A stretch of 62,000 bases of DNA. Origin: Lineus longissimus (lineage: Eukaryota > Nemertea > Pilidiophora > Heteronemertea > Lineidae). Location of the stretch: positions 1 through 62,000 of the forward strand of contig NC_088312.1 in the NCBI RefSeq assembly GCF_910592395.1, read 5' to 3'. The notes below the pieces were generated by a model that made no database searches, was not told where the DNA came from, and worked only from the letters and a program-made list of their open reading frames with translations. Both the position numbers and the translations under genes were made by a program. Below are positions 13,601-26,900 of the stretch, in pieces. Position 1 is the stretch's first letter. Every line of letters starts with the position of its first letter.

Positions 13601-16600
13601 AAGAAGAAAAAAATTTAAAAAAAATTCGGCAGATTCACCGGGGATCGAACCCGTGACCTGCCGATCCACAGTCAAACACCTTCAGCGCTGAGGCTATCAT
13701 GTTGAAATGGAGATTTTATTCGCCTCTTATATGCGGTATGCAAACGAGCGCGCCACAATAGTGACAAGGTCGCGCAGGTGGCAAAGTGATTAGCCGAAAT
13801 AGTTACAAGTAATCGTATATTTCGATAGTTGTACAGATTTTTCTCAACATATCGTATGTATATACCTCAGTGATATAAAAGATTATCTTTGCAGTTGATT
13901 TAACCTTTGAATGACCTTTTTAAAAAGTTTTTCAAAATCGAGGTCAGCAGGGTCAGACACAATCATTTATTGTTTTGAAAGACTCCAGCAGGGTCAGAAG
14001 AAACAGTTGTTGGCGCCGATGATGTCAGCAATATGGCGAATTTCCGCCCCACCCGTGAGATTTGCTCTCGTCACGTCATGAGCACATTGAACTGCTGGTG
14101 AACCGTACTCAATATGTAACGGCTACCGCTCTCTCCATCATCAACGACGATATATGTCGGTGTCGGCCGTGCGAGGTCGTTTCAATGAAAAAGACGCACG
14201 CCGCTGCCGTACCCGTACCTGAGAAAACTTGCCGTTTTAGGCAGATTTGCGATGATTGAAACAATACATCTACCTCGTATAATTCATGTACTCGAACGCC
14301 CGGAATCAGTATGTGCTGGAGTTTGAAAAGTTTGGGTGCGGGCTATGATAATGATGATAATGAAAATGTTTACATTTGTACATGGATGATTAGATAACAA
14401 GACAAGGAAGAAGAAAAAAAGGAAAAAAAAATTCGGCAGATTCACCGGGGGTCGAACCCGTGACCTGCCGATCCACAGTCAAACACCTTCAGCGCTGAAC
14501 CGTCAAGGCTTTCATGTTGAAATAGAGATTTTATTCGCCTCTTATATGCGGTATGCAAACGAACGCGCCACAATAGTGACAAGGTCGCGCAGGTGGCAAA
14601 GTGATTAACCGAAATAGTTCCAAGTAATCGTATATTTCGATAGTTGTACAGATTTTTCTCAACATATCGTATGTATATACCTCAGTGATATAAAAGATTA
14701 TCTTTGCAGTTGATTTAACGTTTGAATGACCTTTTTTAAAAAGTTTTTCAAAATCGAGGTCAGCAGGGTCAGACACAATCATATATTGTTTTGAAAGACT
14801 CCAGCAGGGTCAGAAGAAACAGTTGTTGGCGTCGATGATGTCAGCAATATGGCGAATTTCCGCCCCACCCGTGAGATTTGCTCTCGTCACGTCATGAGCA
14901 CATTGAACTGCTGGTGAACCGTACTCAATATGTACCGGCTACCGCTCTCTCCATCATCAACGACGATATATGTCGGTGCCGGCCGTGCGAGGTTGTTTCA
15001 ATGAAAAATACGCACGCCACTGCCGTACCCCTACCTGAGAAAACTTGCCGTTTTAGGCAGATTTGCGATGATTGAAACAATACATCTACCTCATAATTCA
15101 TGTACTCGAACGCCCGGAATCAGTATGTGCTGGAGTTTGAAAAGTTTGGGTGCGGGCTATGATAATGATGATAATGAAAATGTTTACATCTGTACATGGT
15201 TGATTAGATAACAAGACAAGGAAGAAGAAAAAAAGAAGAAAAAATTCGGCAGATTCATCGGGGGTCGAACCCGTGACCTGCCGATCCACAGTCAAACACC
15301 TTCGGCGCTGAACCGTCAAGGCTTTCATGTTGAAATAGAGATTTTATTCGCCTCTTATATGCGGTATGCAAACGAGCGCGCCACAATAGTGACAAGGTCG
15401 CGCAGGTGGCAAAGTGATTAGCCGAAATAGTTCCAAGTAATCGTATATTTCGATAGTTGTACAGATTTTTCTCAACATATCGTATGTATATACCTCAGTG
15501 ATATAAAAGATTATCTTTGCAGTTGATTTAACGTTTGAATGACCTTTTTTTTAAACGTTTTTCAAAATCGAGGTGAGCAGTTTCAGACACAATCATTTAT
15601 TGTTTTGAAAGACTCCGGCAGGGTCAAAAGAAACAGTTGTTGGCGCTGATGATGTAAGCAATATGGCGAATTTCCGCCCCACCCGTGAGATTTGCTCTCG
15701 TCACGTCATGAGCACATTGAACTGCTAGTGAACCGTACTCAATATGTACCGGCTACCGCTCTCTCCATCATCAACGACGATATATGTCGGTGCCGGCCGT
15801 GCGAGGTTGTTTCAATGAAAAATACGCACGCCACTGCCGTACCCCTACCTGAGAAAACTTGCCGTTTTAGGCAGATTTGCGATGATTGAAACAATACATC
15901 TACCTCATAATTCATGTACTCGAACGCCCGGAATCAGTATGTGCTGGAGTTTGAAAAGTTTGGGTGCGGGCTATGATAATGATGATAATGAAAATGTTTA
16001 CATCTGTACATGGTTGATTAGATAACAAGACAAGGAAGAAGAAAAAAAGAAGAAAAAATTCGGCAGATTCATCGGGGGTCGAACCCGTGACCTGCCGATC
16101 CACAGTCAAACACCTTCGGCGCTGAACCGTCAAGGCTTTCATGTTGAAATAGAGATTTTATTCGCCTCTTATATGCGGTATGCAAACGAGCGCGCCACAA
16201 TAGTGACAAGGTCGCGCAGGTGGCAAAGTGATTAGCCGAAATAGTTCCAAGTAATCGTATATTTCGATAGTTGTACAGATTTTTCTCAACATATCGTATG
16301 TATATACCTCAGTGATATAAAAGATTATCTTTGCAGTTGATTTAACGTTTGAATGACCTTTTTTTTAAACGTTTTTCAAAATCGAGGTGAGCAGTTTCAG
16401 ACACAATCATTTATTGTTTTGAAAGACTCCGGCAGGGTCAAAAGAAACAGTTGTTGGCGCTGATGATGTAAGCAATATGGCGAATTTCCGCCCCACCCGT
16501 GAGATTTGCTCTCGTCACGTCATGAGCACATTGAACTGCTAGTGAACCGTACTCAATATGTACCGGCTACCGCTCTCTCCATCATCAACGACGATATATG

Positions 16601-17619
16601 TCGGTGTCGGCCGTGCGAGGTTGTTTCAATGAAAAATACGCACGCCACTGCCGTACCCCTACCTGAGAAAACTTGCCGTTTTAGGCAGATTTGCGATGAT
16701 TGAAACAATACATCTACCTCATAATTCATGTACTCGAACGCCCGGAATCAGTATGTGCTGGAGTTTGAAAAGTTTGGGTGCGGGCTATGATAATGATGAT
16801 AATGAAAATGTTTACATCTGTACATGGTTGATTAGATAACAAGACAAGGAAGAAGAAAAAAAGAAAAAAAAATTCGGCAGATTCACCGGGGGTCGAACCC
16901 GTGACCTGCCGATCTACAGTCAAACACCTTCAGCGCTGAACCGTCATGGCTTTCATGTTGAAATAGAGATTCTATTCGCCTCTTATATGCGGTATGCAAA
17001 CGAACGCGCCACAATAGTGACAAGGTCGCGCAGGTGGCAAAGTAATTAGCCGAAATAGTTCCAAGTAATCGTATATTTCGATAGTTGTACAGATTTTTCT
17101 CAACATATCGTATGTATATACCTCAGTGATATAAAAGATTATCTTTGCAGTTGATTTAACGTTTGAGTGACCTTTTTTTAAACGTTTTTTCAAAATCGAG
17201 GTCAGCAGGGTCAGACACAATCATTTATTGTTTTGAAAGACTCCGGCAGGGTCAAAAGAAACAGTTGTTGGCGCTGATGATGTCAGCAATATGGCGAATT
17301 TCCACCCTAGCCGTGAGATTTGCTCTCGTCACGTCATGAGCACATTGAACTGCTAGTGAACCGTGCTCAATATGAACCGGCTACCGCTCTCTCCATCATC
17401 AACGACGATATATGTCGGTGTCGGCCGTGCGAGGTCGTTTCAATGAAAAAGACGCACGCCACTGCCGTACCCCTACCTGAGAAAACTTGCCGTTTTAGGC
17501 AGATTTGCGATGATTGAAACAATACATCTACCTCATAATTCATGTACTCGAACGCCCGGAATCAGTATGTGCTGGAGTTTTGAAAAGTTTGGGTGCGGGG
17601 TATGATAATGATGATAATG
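13586..17619. repeat. 814-bp subtelomeric tandem satellite, about 5 units
   Basis: Anchored on TAACAAGACAAGGAAGAAG, units begin near 13586, 14393, 15207, 16021 and 16835. The spacings are about 807, 814, 814 and 814, and the last unit ends near 17619. Units 3 and 4 are nearly identical; the first and last are more diverged, the usual pattern for arrays homogenised from the centre. Each unit carries a tRNA-like segment, a poly-purine stretch and a TGATAATGATGATAATG motif. A 65-codon frame recurs in every unit but resembles nothing I know, and I do not call it a gene. Confidence 0.95.
14432..14516 (-). repeat. tRNA-like (SINE-head-like) segment, one per satellite unit
   Basis: Read on the minus strand it holds a B-box-like GGTTCGACCCC and, about 45 nt upstream, GGTTCAGCGCTGAAGG, which resembles a D-arm and A-box region. 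A T-rich tract follows downstream. Equivalent copies lie near 13625-13702, 15245-15329, 16059-16143 and 16874-16957. The anticodon stem and acceptor stem do not pair properly, so this is a tRNA-derived relic rather than a functional tRNA gene. Confidence 0.5.
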
Positions 17620-18160
17620 GGTTAACTATTACTGCACCACAAAGTCAACAATCAGATCAACTCGTTCCTCCTGACTCCGACTGCTACTACGGCTACACAA
17701 CTATTCGGCTGCTATTATGCTTGACGGGCATCTCAGCACAGCTTCCTACACACATGCACAGTGCACACGGCGACACTGCGTACATCGACACGTACAAATG
17801 TTCTGTATGCATATACGTTTACGACCATGAGGCCGGGTGTGGCCGGCCGGGTTGTCATCGTCACTTCTCGAACGGATTTATCATACTAAAGTCTCTTCTT
17901 TTTCCATTTCATTACTATTAAACTTCGCTCTGCTACCAAAATGTTCTTTAGACTTCTTCCTTGATGCAGTGGAAACTCCAGATTGGGTAAAAAGTAACTT
18001 TGAAAGCGACTCGTTTTATAAAACGGGTGGATGTATTAAACGACAACAACAACCTTACAGTACACATAATACACATATTACACAGAGGACAATTCCCCAG
18101 CCGCCGATATTATGATATCCGAATGACACAACCTGTCCTCGCGGCCACCTTCATAACATT
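17620..18160. other. Subtelomeric unique sequence, no gene recognised
   Basis: The sequence beyond the satellite contains a few short open frames with no recognisable product. No repeat structure or transposon end is evident. Confidence 0.4.
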
Positions 18161-18777
18161 CAGGTTGTCTCAAAGACAGAAGGTTGTTCTCATCAAAGTG
18201 TGAGGTTCAATGGATGTGGAGCTCCATATCCAGGTTGTGTCATAGACAATAGGTTGTTCTCTTCAAAGGTAGATATATCCTAGATCAGGAGCTAGCAACT
18301 CAATGTGTCTCAAAGACAGTAGGTTGTTCTCTTCAAAGGGTGAGATGTACTGGATGAGGAGCTAGCTATTCAAAGTGTATCAATGACAATAGGTTGCTCT
18401 CTTCAAAGGGTGAGATGTAATGGATGAGGAGCTTGCTATTCAAGGTGTCTCAAAGACAAGAGGATGTTCTCTTGAAAGACTGAGATGTACCTGTCCTGGA
18501 TCAGTGCCCTAACCCTAACCCTAGCCCATGTACTGGATGTGTAGCTCCCTATTCAAGGTGTCTCAAAGATATTAGGATGTTATCTTGAAAGACTGAGATG
18601 TACTGGATGAGGAGCTAGCTATTCAAGGTGTCTCAAAGACAACAGGTTGTTTTCTTCAAAGGCTGAGATGCACTGGATGTGGAGCTCCCTATTCAGGTTG
18701 TCTCAAAGACAGAAGGATGTTCTCATCAAAGTGTGAGGTTCAATGGATGTTGAGTTCCCTATCCAGGTTGTCTCAAG
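18160..18777. repeat. About 71-bp degenerate minisatellite
   Basis: The core GTCTCAAAGACA(A/G)(T/A)AGG(T/A)TGTTCTC recurs near 18164, 18235, 18305, 18376, 18446, 18560, 18631, 18700 and 18767. The interval between 18446 and 18560 is longer by about 43 bp because of the inserted segment that carries the telomeric repeat at 18507-18524. Confidence 0.85.
18507..18524. repeat. Interstitial telomeric repeat, three CCCTAA-type units
   Basis: It reads CCCTAACCCTAACCCTAG, in the same orientation as the terminal telomere. It sits inside a roughly 43-bp insertion that interrupts one unit of the 71-bp minisatellite. Confidence 0.9.
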
Positions 18778-19930
18778 TTTTGCTGCAGTGACTTGATTGA
18801 TACAATGAGATGCCATGATCAAAAGACTGATGACACCTAGTTTTGCTGCAGTGACTTGATTGATACAATGAGATGCCATGATCAAAAGACTGACGACACT
18901 TAGTTTTGATGCAGTGACTTGATTGATACAATGAGATGCCATGATCAAAAGACTGATGACACCTAGTTTTGATTCAGTGACTTGATTGATACAATGAGAT
19001 GCCATGATCAAAAGACTGATGACACCTAGTTTTGATGCAGTGACTTGATTGATACAATGAGATGCCATGATCAAAAGACTGATGACACCTAGTTTTGATG
19101 CAGTGACTTGATTGATACAATGAGATGCCATGATCAAAAGACTGATGACACCTAGTTTTGCTGCAGTGACTTGATTGATACAATGAGATGCCATGATCAA
19201 AAGACTGATGACACCTAGTTTTGATGCAGTGACTTGATTGATACAATGAGATGCCATGATCAAAAGACTGATGACACCTAGTTTTGCTGCAGTGACTTGA
19301 TTGGTACAATGAGATGCCATGATCAAAAGACTGATGACACCTAGTTTTGCTGCAGTGACTTGATTGGTACCATGAGTGCAATGATCGAAAGACTGATGAC
19401 ACCTAGTTTTGCTGCAGTGACTTGATTGATACAATGAGATGCCGTGATCAAAAGACTGATGACACCTAGTTTTGCTGCAGTGACTTGATTGGTACAATGA
19501 GATGCCATGATCAAAAGACTGATGACACCTAGTTTTGCTGCAGTGACTTGATTGATACAATGAGATGCCATGATCAAAAGACTGATGACACCTAGTTTTG
19601 CTGCAGTGCGTTATTGATACAATGAGATGCCATGATCAAAAGACTGATGACACCTAGTTTTGCTGCAGTGACTTGATTGATACAATGAGATGCCATGATC
19701 AAAAGACTGATGACACCTAGTTTTGATGCAGTGACTTGATTGATACAATGAGATGCCATGTTCAAAAGACTGATGACACCTAGTTTTGATGCAGTGACTT
19801 GATTGATACAATGAGATGCCATGATCAAAAGACTGATGACACCTAGTTTTGCTGCAGTGACTTGATTGATACAATGAGATGCCATGATCAAAAGACTGAT
19901 GACACCTAGTTTTGCCGCAGTATCTTGATC
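18778..19930. repeat. 63-bp minisatellite, about 18 units
   Basis: Units begin TTTTG(C/A)TGCAGTGACTTGAT and recur at exactly 63 bp (18778, 18841, 18904, 18967 and onward). Two units have small deletions. Because 63 is a multiple of three, long antisense frames run through the array; they are by-products of the repeat. Confidence 0.97.
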
Positions 19931-20758
19931 GATACTCGGCGCCACAGCACGTTTCACTGCAACTGGAGAACTTCGAAACGTTTCGCCTTAGGAATAGTCA
20001 AGGTTTTCTTGATTGAAGAAAACGTATCCCTAGTTCAAGGGTTAATTAGATGATCCCAATCAAGGAGACTTTAGTACATCTTGACCGACCTGGGCTATCT
20101 TCCTGACGTTTGAACAAATCTCGCTGACCTACTTGCCCCAATTCTCATTTGCTTGCCCTATTTACCCCGAAATTTGTCCTATCACCGAAGGTGTATCATC
20201 GCACTTATCGTCTGGGTCTATTCAATTCAAATTCAACTCGATGACGAGTACAATAAAGATATATCCATACCATCAAACTATTAATCATGCATTTGGCCTA
20301 ATTCCTGTCGCACAATAACTGCTGGTTTGCTGGATGTGGACACGTTCCGTATTTGCTTCGATCGTATATGAATAGAACAGGAAAAGTACAATGATAACAA
20401 GATATTCATGTACATATATCAAGATCCGTACTTGGTGAGATTGGGAAAGTCGTTACCTGATTGTGGGCTTGTTGGACAACTTTACGTTAGGTGTGAGTTA
20501 GCATGTGAAGCCGCATGGTGAAGCTGTTATACCTCTTGCATAATGACAACCCTCAGTGGACCAAAGTTCACATCAAATTCGGATCAACTGCGCAACAGCA
20601 ACCGCCGCTTATTTCTGGAATATTAGGTTGCTACGCCCTGATTTTACCTTTTGATAGACGGTCTGTTAAAATATTGTGAACATCTTATTTGGACATTTTA
20701 TACTGGACCTGGACCAAGTTCTAGTTAGAATCGCTTGGATTATAGGGCCTACTTGACG
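19931..20758 (+). other. Upstream region and probable 5' UTR of the Limpet gene
   Basis: This is the only repeat-poor stretch between the minisatellites and the first coding exon, so a promoter and 5' UTR are expected here. I see no convincing TATA box or initiator that would fix a transcription start. An in-frame stop (TAG, 20726) lies upstream of the chosen ATG. Confidence 0.35.
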
Positions 20759-20986
20759 ATGGAGATTGATTTGAGTGGAGGTGCGAGTAACCTTTGCTCT
20801 GCTAGTGTCGGTGTCGCTGTCGAGATTCACCATCCCGAGACGTCCGTGGTCGTAGAAGATGAAGTGGAGGGAGAGGAAAGAGAGAATGATGCCAAGTCAC
20901 CAACATCGCCACAGCGCAAAGTGACATTTGCGCTCCCAGGAGAGCAAGACGTCACTGACGGAGAGCCACATATTGGCTACTCGGCA
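20759..20986 (+). CDS. Lmpt: Limpet exon 1, N-terminal acidic segment
   Basis: This candidate first coding exon has 76 codons, ATG in a good context (A at -3, G at +4) and an in-frame stop 33 nt upstream. It ends at TCGGCA|GTAAGT in phase 0, which fits the phase-0 start of exon 2. The product is acidic and low-complexity (VEDEVEGEERE, then SPTSPQRKVTFALPG) with no domain. Coding character is plausible but cannot be confirmed by family similarity. An additional short exon in the 9.3-kb intron that follows cannot be excluded. Confidence 0.6.
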
Positions 20987-23900
20987 GTAAGTTATTCCCT
21001 TTGAGCCCAACACCAATTGGTTTACAGGTGGCATCGAAATGTTACTGCTACGTCATTTGTCTTTAAATCCCGGTGTAACATCTGTTGTTGTTTCCCATGT
21101 GTCAGTGTTTCCAAACAATAGGCAGCTAGAGAGACCACGACTTTTCAATAGGGGTGATACACAGAAAAACTTGTCAATCTATTTTTGAGCGTTCCCAAAC
21201 AATGAGGGGAAACACTCAAAAACAGAAACACTCAAAAACATTACACCGGGTGACACTGTTTAGACGCATCTACTTGACTACTTCAAATGTTATTACCTCC
21301 ATTAAAGTAATCATCTGATAAAGGTTACTTGCATCAGGGATGCAGACACACACCCACACACGCATGCGCGCACACTGGTGTTATATGTTACAGTACCTAG
21401 TATACGATATATACATGTATTGTAGATTTAATTGAAACACAGGATGATTAGATAATGTGACGCTGGAATATTAGCTGGTAATGGTATGTTTCAGTACAAT
21501 GTACCACCAAGCAAACAGAATCAACGTATGCATGAATGCATTGAATCAACGTATGCATGAATGCATTGAATCAACGTATGCATGAATGCATTGAATCTAC
21601 ATTTGTTATCTGTCACCAAATGTCAAGTTAGAGATTTGAATCGATATACACTGGAGAAGTATTTAGGCCATAAATGTAAAAACACGAGATCTTGCTGTAC
21701 GTATACTGTACGTTTGGACATGTGATGGTCAATTGTATTACACCAATGAGCTGTTTTAAGCAAGTGCTCACTGTTTATGTGCTCTTCAAGGCAAGTGCTC
21801 ACTATTTATGAGCTCTTTAAACAAATGCTTTAGTTTCTTGTTATGAGTTCTTCAGAGCAAGTGCTTGGCAATGCGTTCTTCAAAGCAAATGCTTGGCAAT
21901 GAGTTCTTCAAAGCAAGTGCTTCGCAATGAGTTCTTCAAGACAAGTGCTCACTGCTTATGAGCTCCTGTAGGGGCTCATTGTGTTTGAGCTCCTCAAAGC
22001 AAGTGCACACTACTCGTGAGCTCCTCAAAGCAAGTGCTCACTACTCATGAGCTCCTCAAAGCAAGTGCTCACTACTCATGAGCTCCTCAAAGCAAGTGCA
22101 CACTACTCGTGAGCTCCTCAAAGTAAGTGCTCACTGCTTATGAGCTCTTCAAAGCAAGTGCTCACTGCTTATGAGCTCTTCAAAGCGTGTTAATATCCAA
22201 TTAGGACTTTAGTTGACAAGCAACACATGGGGGTGCTTAAGGTCGCAGAACTGCAGACTGAGCCGCACTGATATGCCAAAGTCAAGTAATAAATCAAATC
22301 TATCGAATTTGGATTAACTTCCATTGACTGAACCCTTTCCTTGCTTATCCTTAGACACCTGGAATGCCCACTAGAAAAGACCCATCGATCTAACCAACCC
22401 GAATCAGCTAATGGTTGTCTAATGACATGTAATCAAATTACGACAGAGGAATCCATCTCAGAATGATGAGACCTTGGCGCTGTCAAACCTCAGCGGAACT
22501 ATAAGCACTGATTGAACCTTAGCAACAGCATCAGACAGTTCTTGCTTTGCATGCCGTGAACAAGGAGCACTTTGGCGTGGCTGATGGTTGACCCTCCTCC
22601 CATTGATAGATTATCCAATGCATCTACTCATCTGTACCATAGATGCTGGTTGACCCTCCTCCCATTGATAGATTATCCAATGCATCTACTCCTCTGTACC
22701 ATAGATGCTGGTTGACCCTCTCCCCAATGATAGATTATCCAATACATCTATTCCTCTGTACCATAGATGCTGGTTGACCCTCTCCCCATTGATCGATTAT
22801 CCAATACATCTATTCCTCTGTACCATAGATGCTGGTTGACCCTCCTCCCATTGATAGATTATCCAATGCATCTACTCCTCTGTACCATAGATGCTGGTTG
22901 ACCCTCCCCCCAATGATAGATTATCCAATATATCTACTCCTCTGTACCATAGATGCTGGTTGACCCTCTCCCCAATGATAGATTATCCAATACATCTACT
23001 CCTCTGTACCATAGATGCTGGTTGACCCTCCCCCCAATGATAGATTATCCAATATATCTACTCCTCTGTACCATAGATGCTGGTTGACCCTCTCCCATTG
23101 ATAGATTATCCAATACATCTACTCCTCTGTACCATAGATGCTGGTTGACCCTCCTCCCATTGATAGATTATCCAATACATCTACTCCTCTGTACCATAGA
23201 TGCTGGTTGACCCTCTCCCCATTGATAGATTATCCAATACATCTACTCCTCTGTACCATAGATGCCGGTTGACCCTCCCCCCATTGATAGATTATCCAAT
23301 ACATCTACTCCTCTGTACCATAGATGCTGGTTGACCCTCTCCCCATTGATAGATTATCCAATACATCTACTCCTCTGTACCATAGATGCTGGTTGACCCT
23401 CCCCCCATTGATAGATTATCCAATACATCTACTCCTCTGTACCATAGATGCTGGTTGACCCTCCCCCCATTGATAGATTATCCAATACATCTACTCCTCT
23501 GTACCATAGATGCTGGTTGACCCTCCCCCCATTGATAGATTATCCAATACATCTACTCCTCTGTACCATAGATGCCGGTTGACCCTCCCCCCATTGATAG
23601 ATTATCCAATACATCTACTCCTCTGTACCATAGATGCTGGTTGACCCTCTCCCCAATGATAGATTATCCAATACATATACTCCTCTGTACCATAGATGTT
23701 GGTTGACCCTCCCCCCAATGATAGATTATCCAATACATCTACTCCTCTGTACCATAGATGCTGGTTGACCCTCTCCCCATTGATAGATTATCCAATACAT
23801 CTACTCCTCTGTCCCATAGGATGCTATTTGGGGATTCCAACACACTGACGTCAGGGACAAGATTGACACTCCTCCCTCTGCGACCGGAACAGGACGGAAT

Positions 23901-26900
23901 CTATCAGATGTATCCGGTGTGATTGGAGTAAATGTCATTATCAATAGGATCCAATACATGTTATCAGATCTACATATTCTATCAGTGAAAATCTTTCAAC
24001 TGGACTCCTCACTCGCTTTTGAAATGGGGCCTTTATCACCAACTAAATTCTGAATAAAGCTTATCTAAGTGCTTAATCACCAACTAAAGCTGTGATCATC
24101 GAGAATTTGACTGCACGGGATATCAGATGAAGGCTCTCCCATGATATATGTCCCATTATAACGGATGTTAAGGGCACTGCTCAAGGATGTAGCAATAGTG
24201 ATTAGATGCTCTGACGGTGGTGGGTTTGTTTTGATAAATATGATCGGGGGATTTCTGTATTTGTGGAAAGAATTGATTTGGATCATTATTGTCTTATGTG
24301 TTTTGTAAATGACTACGTAGGTGATAGCATACTTACGTGGTTGATCATCTGCCTATAAAAGTAAGCCCCCCCCCCCTCGATATGTTGTTAAGACTAACTG
24401 AACTCTAGATTTACTCGTCAGGAACAATCTAAAATGGTCATCTGCCTTTTTCAGCGTGAAGTGGTGACAATCTGGTGGTAATCAGAACATGCTGAATGTC
24501 TGCCCATTTATTGAACACACACCACCTCTATCTTCCATTTATTGAACACACACCACCTCTATCTTCCATTTATTGAACACACACACCACCTCTATCTTCC
24601 ATTTATTGAACACACACCACCTCTATCTTCCATTTATTGAACACACACACCACCTCTATCTTCCATTTATTGAACACACACCACCTCTATCTTCCATTTA
24701 TTGAACACACACCACCTCTATCTTCCATTTATTGAACACACACCACCTCTATCTTCCATTTTTACCAGACACCCTCTCAGCCAAGCCAACATCCCCGGCC
24801 CCCGTCCATTGAGATACTTGAGTTCAAGGTATACTACGAGAATGGCCTGTATCAGTTATGATTATGCTATTAAGGATTACTTTTTAGCACTAGGCTAGCC
24901 CGTCTTCATTTCAGTCATTACAAACTTTCCGTGCATGGAACTTGAATAAGTTAAAACTGTCGTCCTGCCTGTGAACACTGCTGCGCTTTACTTGTTTGTA
25001 CGCCTTTGTCTCGGGCGGATGGAGGCATACACGGCAAGTGTTCCGTCAGCGTCATCGTACGATCAATAGGCGTGCGACGGAACTATAAGCTCGATCAGGC
25101 CATATTTTGACGGAAGAAGTAAAATATCACAGTTCATCAAAGAGAAATCAGTTTGATTGCACTGTGAACTGAGAAGCATGTAAAGCAGCCCAGAATCAAA
25201 GCAGGTACTAACAGTGATTGCTTTATCTTCTGTCGTATGGAATTCATTATGACTTATTGATGACTGTTTCTAGACTGAACGATCTGTGGCCGGCGTTGGC
25301 TGTATCGTGCTCTGGTCGGGATAGAAAGTCTTTAGAAAACGAGGAAGTGACTCGGAGTTAGTTAGGATAACATGTCACATACATTTTCATGATTCATGCT
25401 GAAAAGGATGTTTGTTGTGGTGACAGTTTGGTAATAGCCGCGTTTGTAATTTACATTAAGCTCTGCATGTTCCTGTTAAGAATGTTATAGTCATGCTATT
25501 GGATTTGCTAGGATGCAAAGGATGTGGAGATTTAATGAATACAATATATCATTACATTTCAAAAGTTTTGGAATAGTTTTGATTCAAGAGCATCTGAATC
25601 GGAAAGTTGGAAAACTGTAAAGAACCTTCGAAATTAGATATTTTGACTGATTCGAGGTAGCTCTCACGAACCATGGATCTTAAACACTCTAGGACACAAA
25701 ACTTGGAACACACCAATGTAGGTCATCTTGGATTTTATTACCAAAGCGTCGGGTTTTCTCCGGATGGGCATTAAATGCTGAATGAAAAACCAGTATCTTT
25801 ATAGGTTTAGACTGCAGCACTCAAGCACTGATGCCGTAATGTCTCTTTAGCCCTGGTTGTCAACATTAGAGTCTGTAGCAGTAAAACACATTGCCTGTTT
25901 AGTCCCGGTCTGCATCAACAGAGACTGCACCACTCAAGCACTGATGCCGTAATGTCTCTTTAGGCCCTGGTTGTCAACATTAGAGTCTGTAGCAGTAAAA
26001 CACATTGCCTGTTTAGTCCCGGTCTGCATCAACAGAGACTGCAGCACTGAAGCACTGATGCCGTAATGTCTCTTTAGGCCCTGGTTGTCAACATTAGAGT
26101 CTGTAGCAGTAAAACACATTGCCTGTTTAGTCCCGGTCTGCATCAACAGAGACTGCAGCACTGAAGCGCTCATGCCTGTTTGGCCTAATGGTTGACATCA
26201 ATTCAGACTGCCACGGTAAAGATCTAATGTCTGTTTAGACCCTGTTTGGTACCATACTTTGGACTCTGGTTGGTGCCAACAGAGACTGTCACAGTGTATC
26301 ACTAATGCCTGTTTGGCCCTGGTTGGCACCGATATATATTTGTTTATTCCTCCTTATAGAAGATTCTAACACTTACAGTGAAAGTCAAACAAAATACAGG
26401 GACATAATAATAATGATAATAATGCTATGTACAAAAGTTCAAATGCGTTTGAGCAATAACTATAAGGCACGCTTATAGTAGTTTAACATGAGATCATTGC
26501 ATTACGTTATACATGTACACTCCAGCATACATCAAAGTCTGATGAGCTGAGTTGCTTACCCAGCAAAGTTTCTGTTAGCTCTACATCATTCATGTTCCAA
26601 AGAAGGGCACTTATGTCAGCTGGGAGGTCATTTACAACTTGTTCCCAGAAATCTTCTCTATAGGCTGAATAGCCTGAACACCCACAGAAGAAGTGCACCT
26701 GCGGATTGGTATAGCATTGGTTACAACGGTTGCATTGAGTCTCCACAATTGTTTCTGACAGTATGTTTAATTTCGCAAGAAAGACATAGTCCTCTTTGTG
26801 TTTTGGATCTTGCTGAGAAGCGATCCATATCAGAGAGGGATAATCTAAAGATTTCTCAATGTTTGCTACTCTTAGGAGATTGTTTTTTACACACTCGGCG

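Noticed and set aside
14432-14516. Functional tRNA gene
   Set aside because: B-box and D-arm-like parts are present, but the acceptor and anticodon stems do not pair and no discrete 3' end fits.
14062-17517. Recurrent 65-codon frame in each 814-bp satellite unit
   Set aside because: It is repeated because the satellite is repeated. It begins at a non-ATG codon in the copies I read and has no recognisable domain.
18703-19957. Antisense frames of 121 to 285 codons in the 63-bp array
   Set aside because: By-products of a 63-bp period; several frames on the same strand are open at once.
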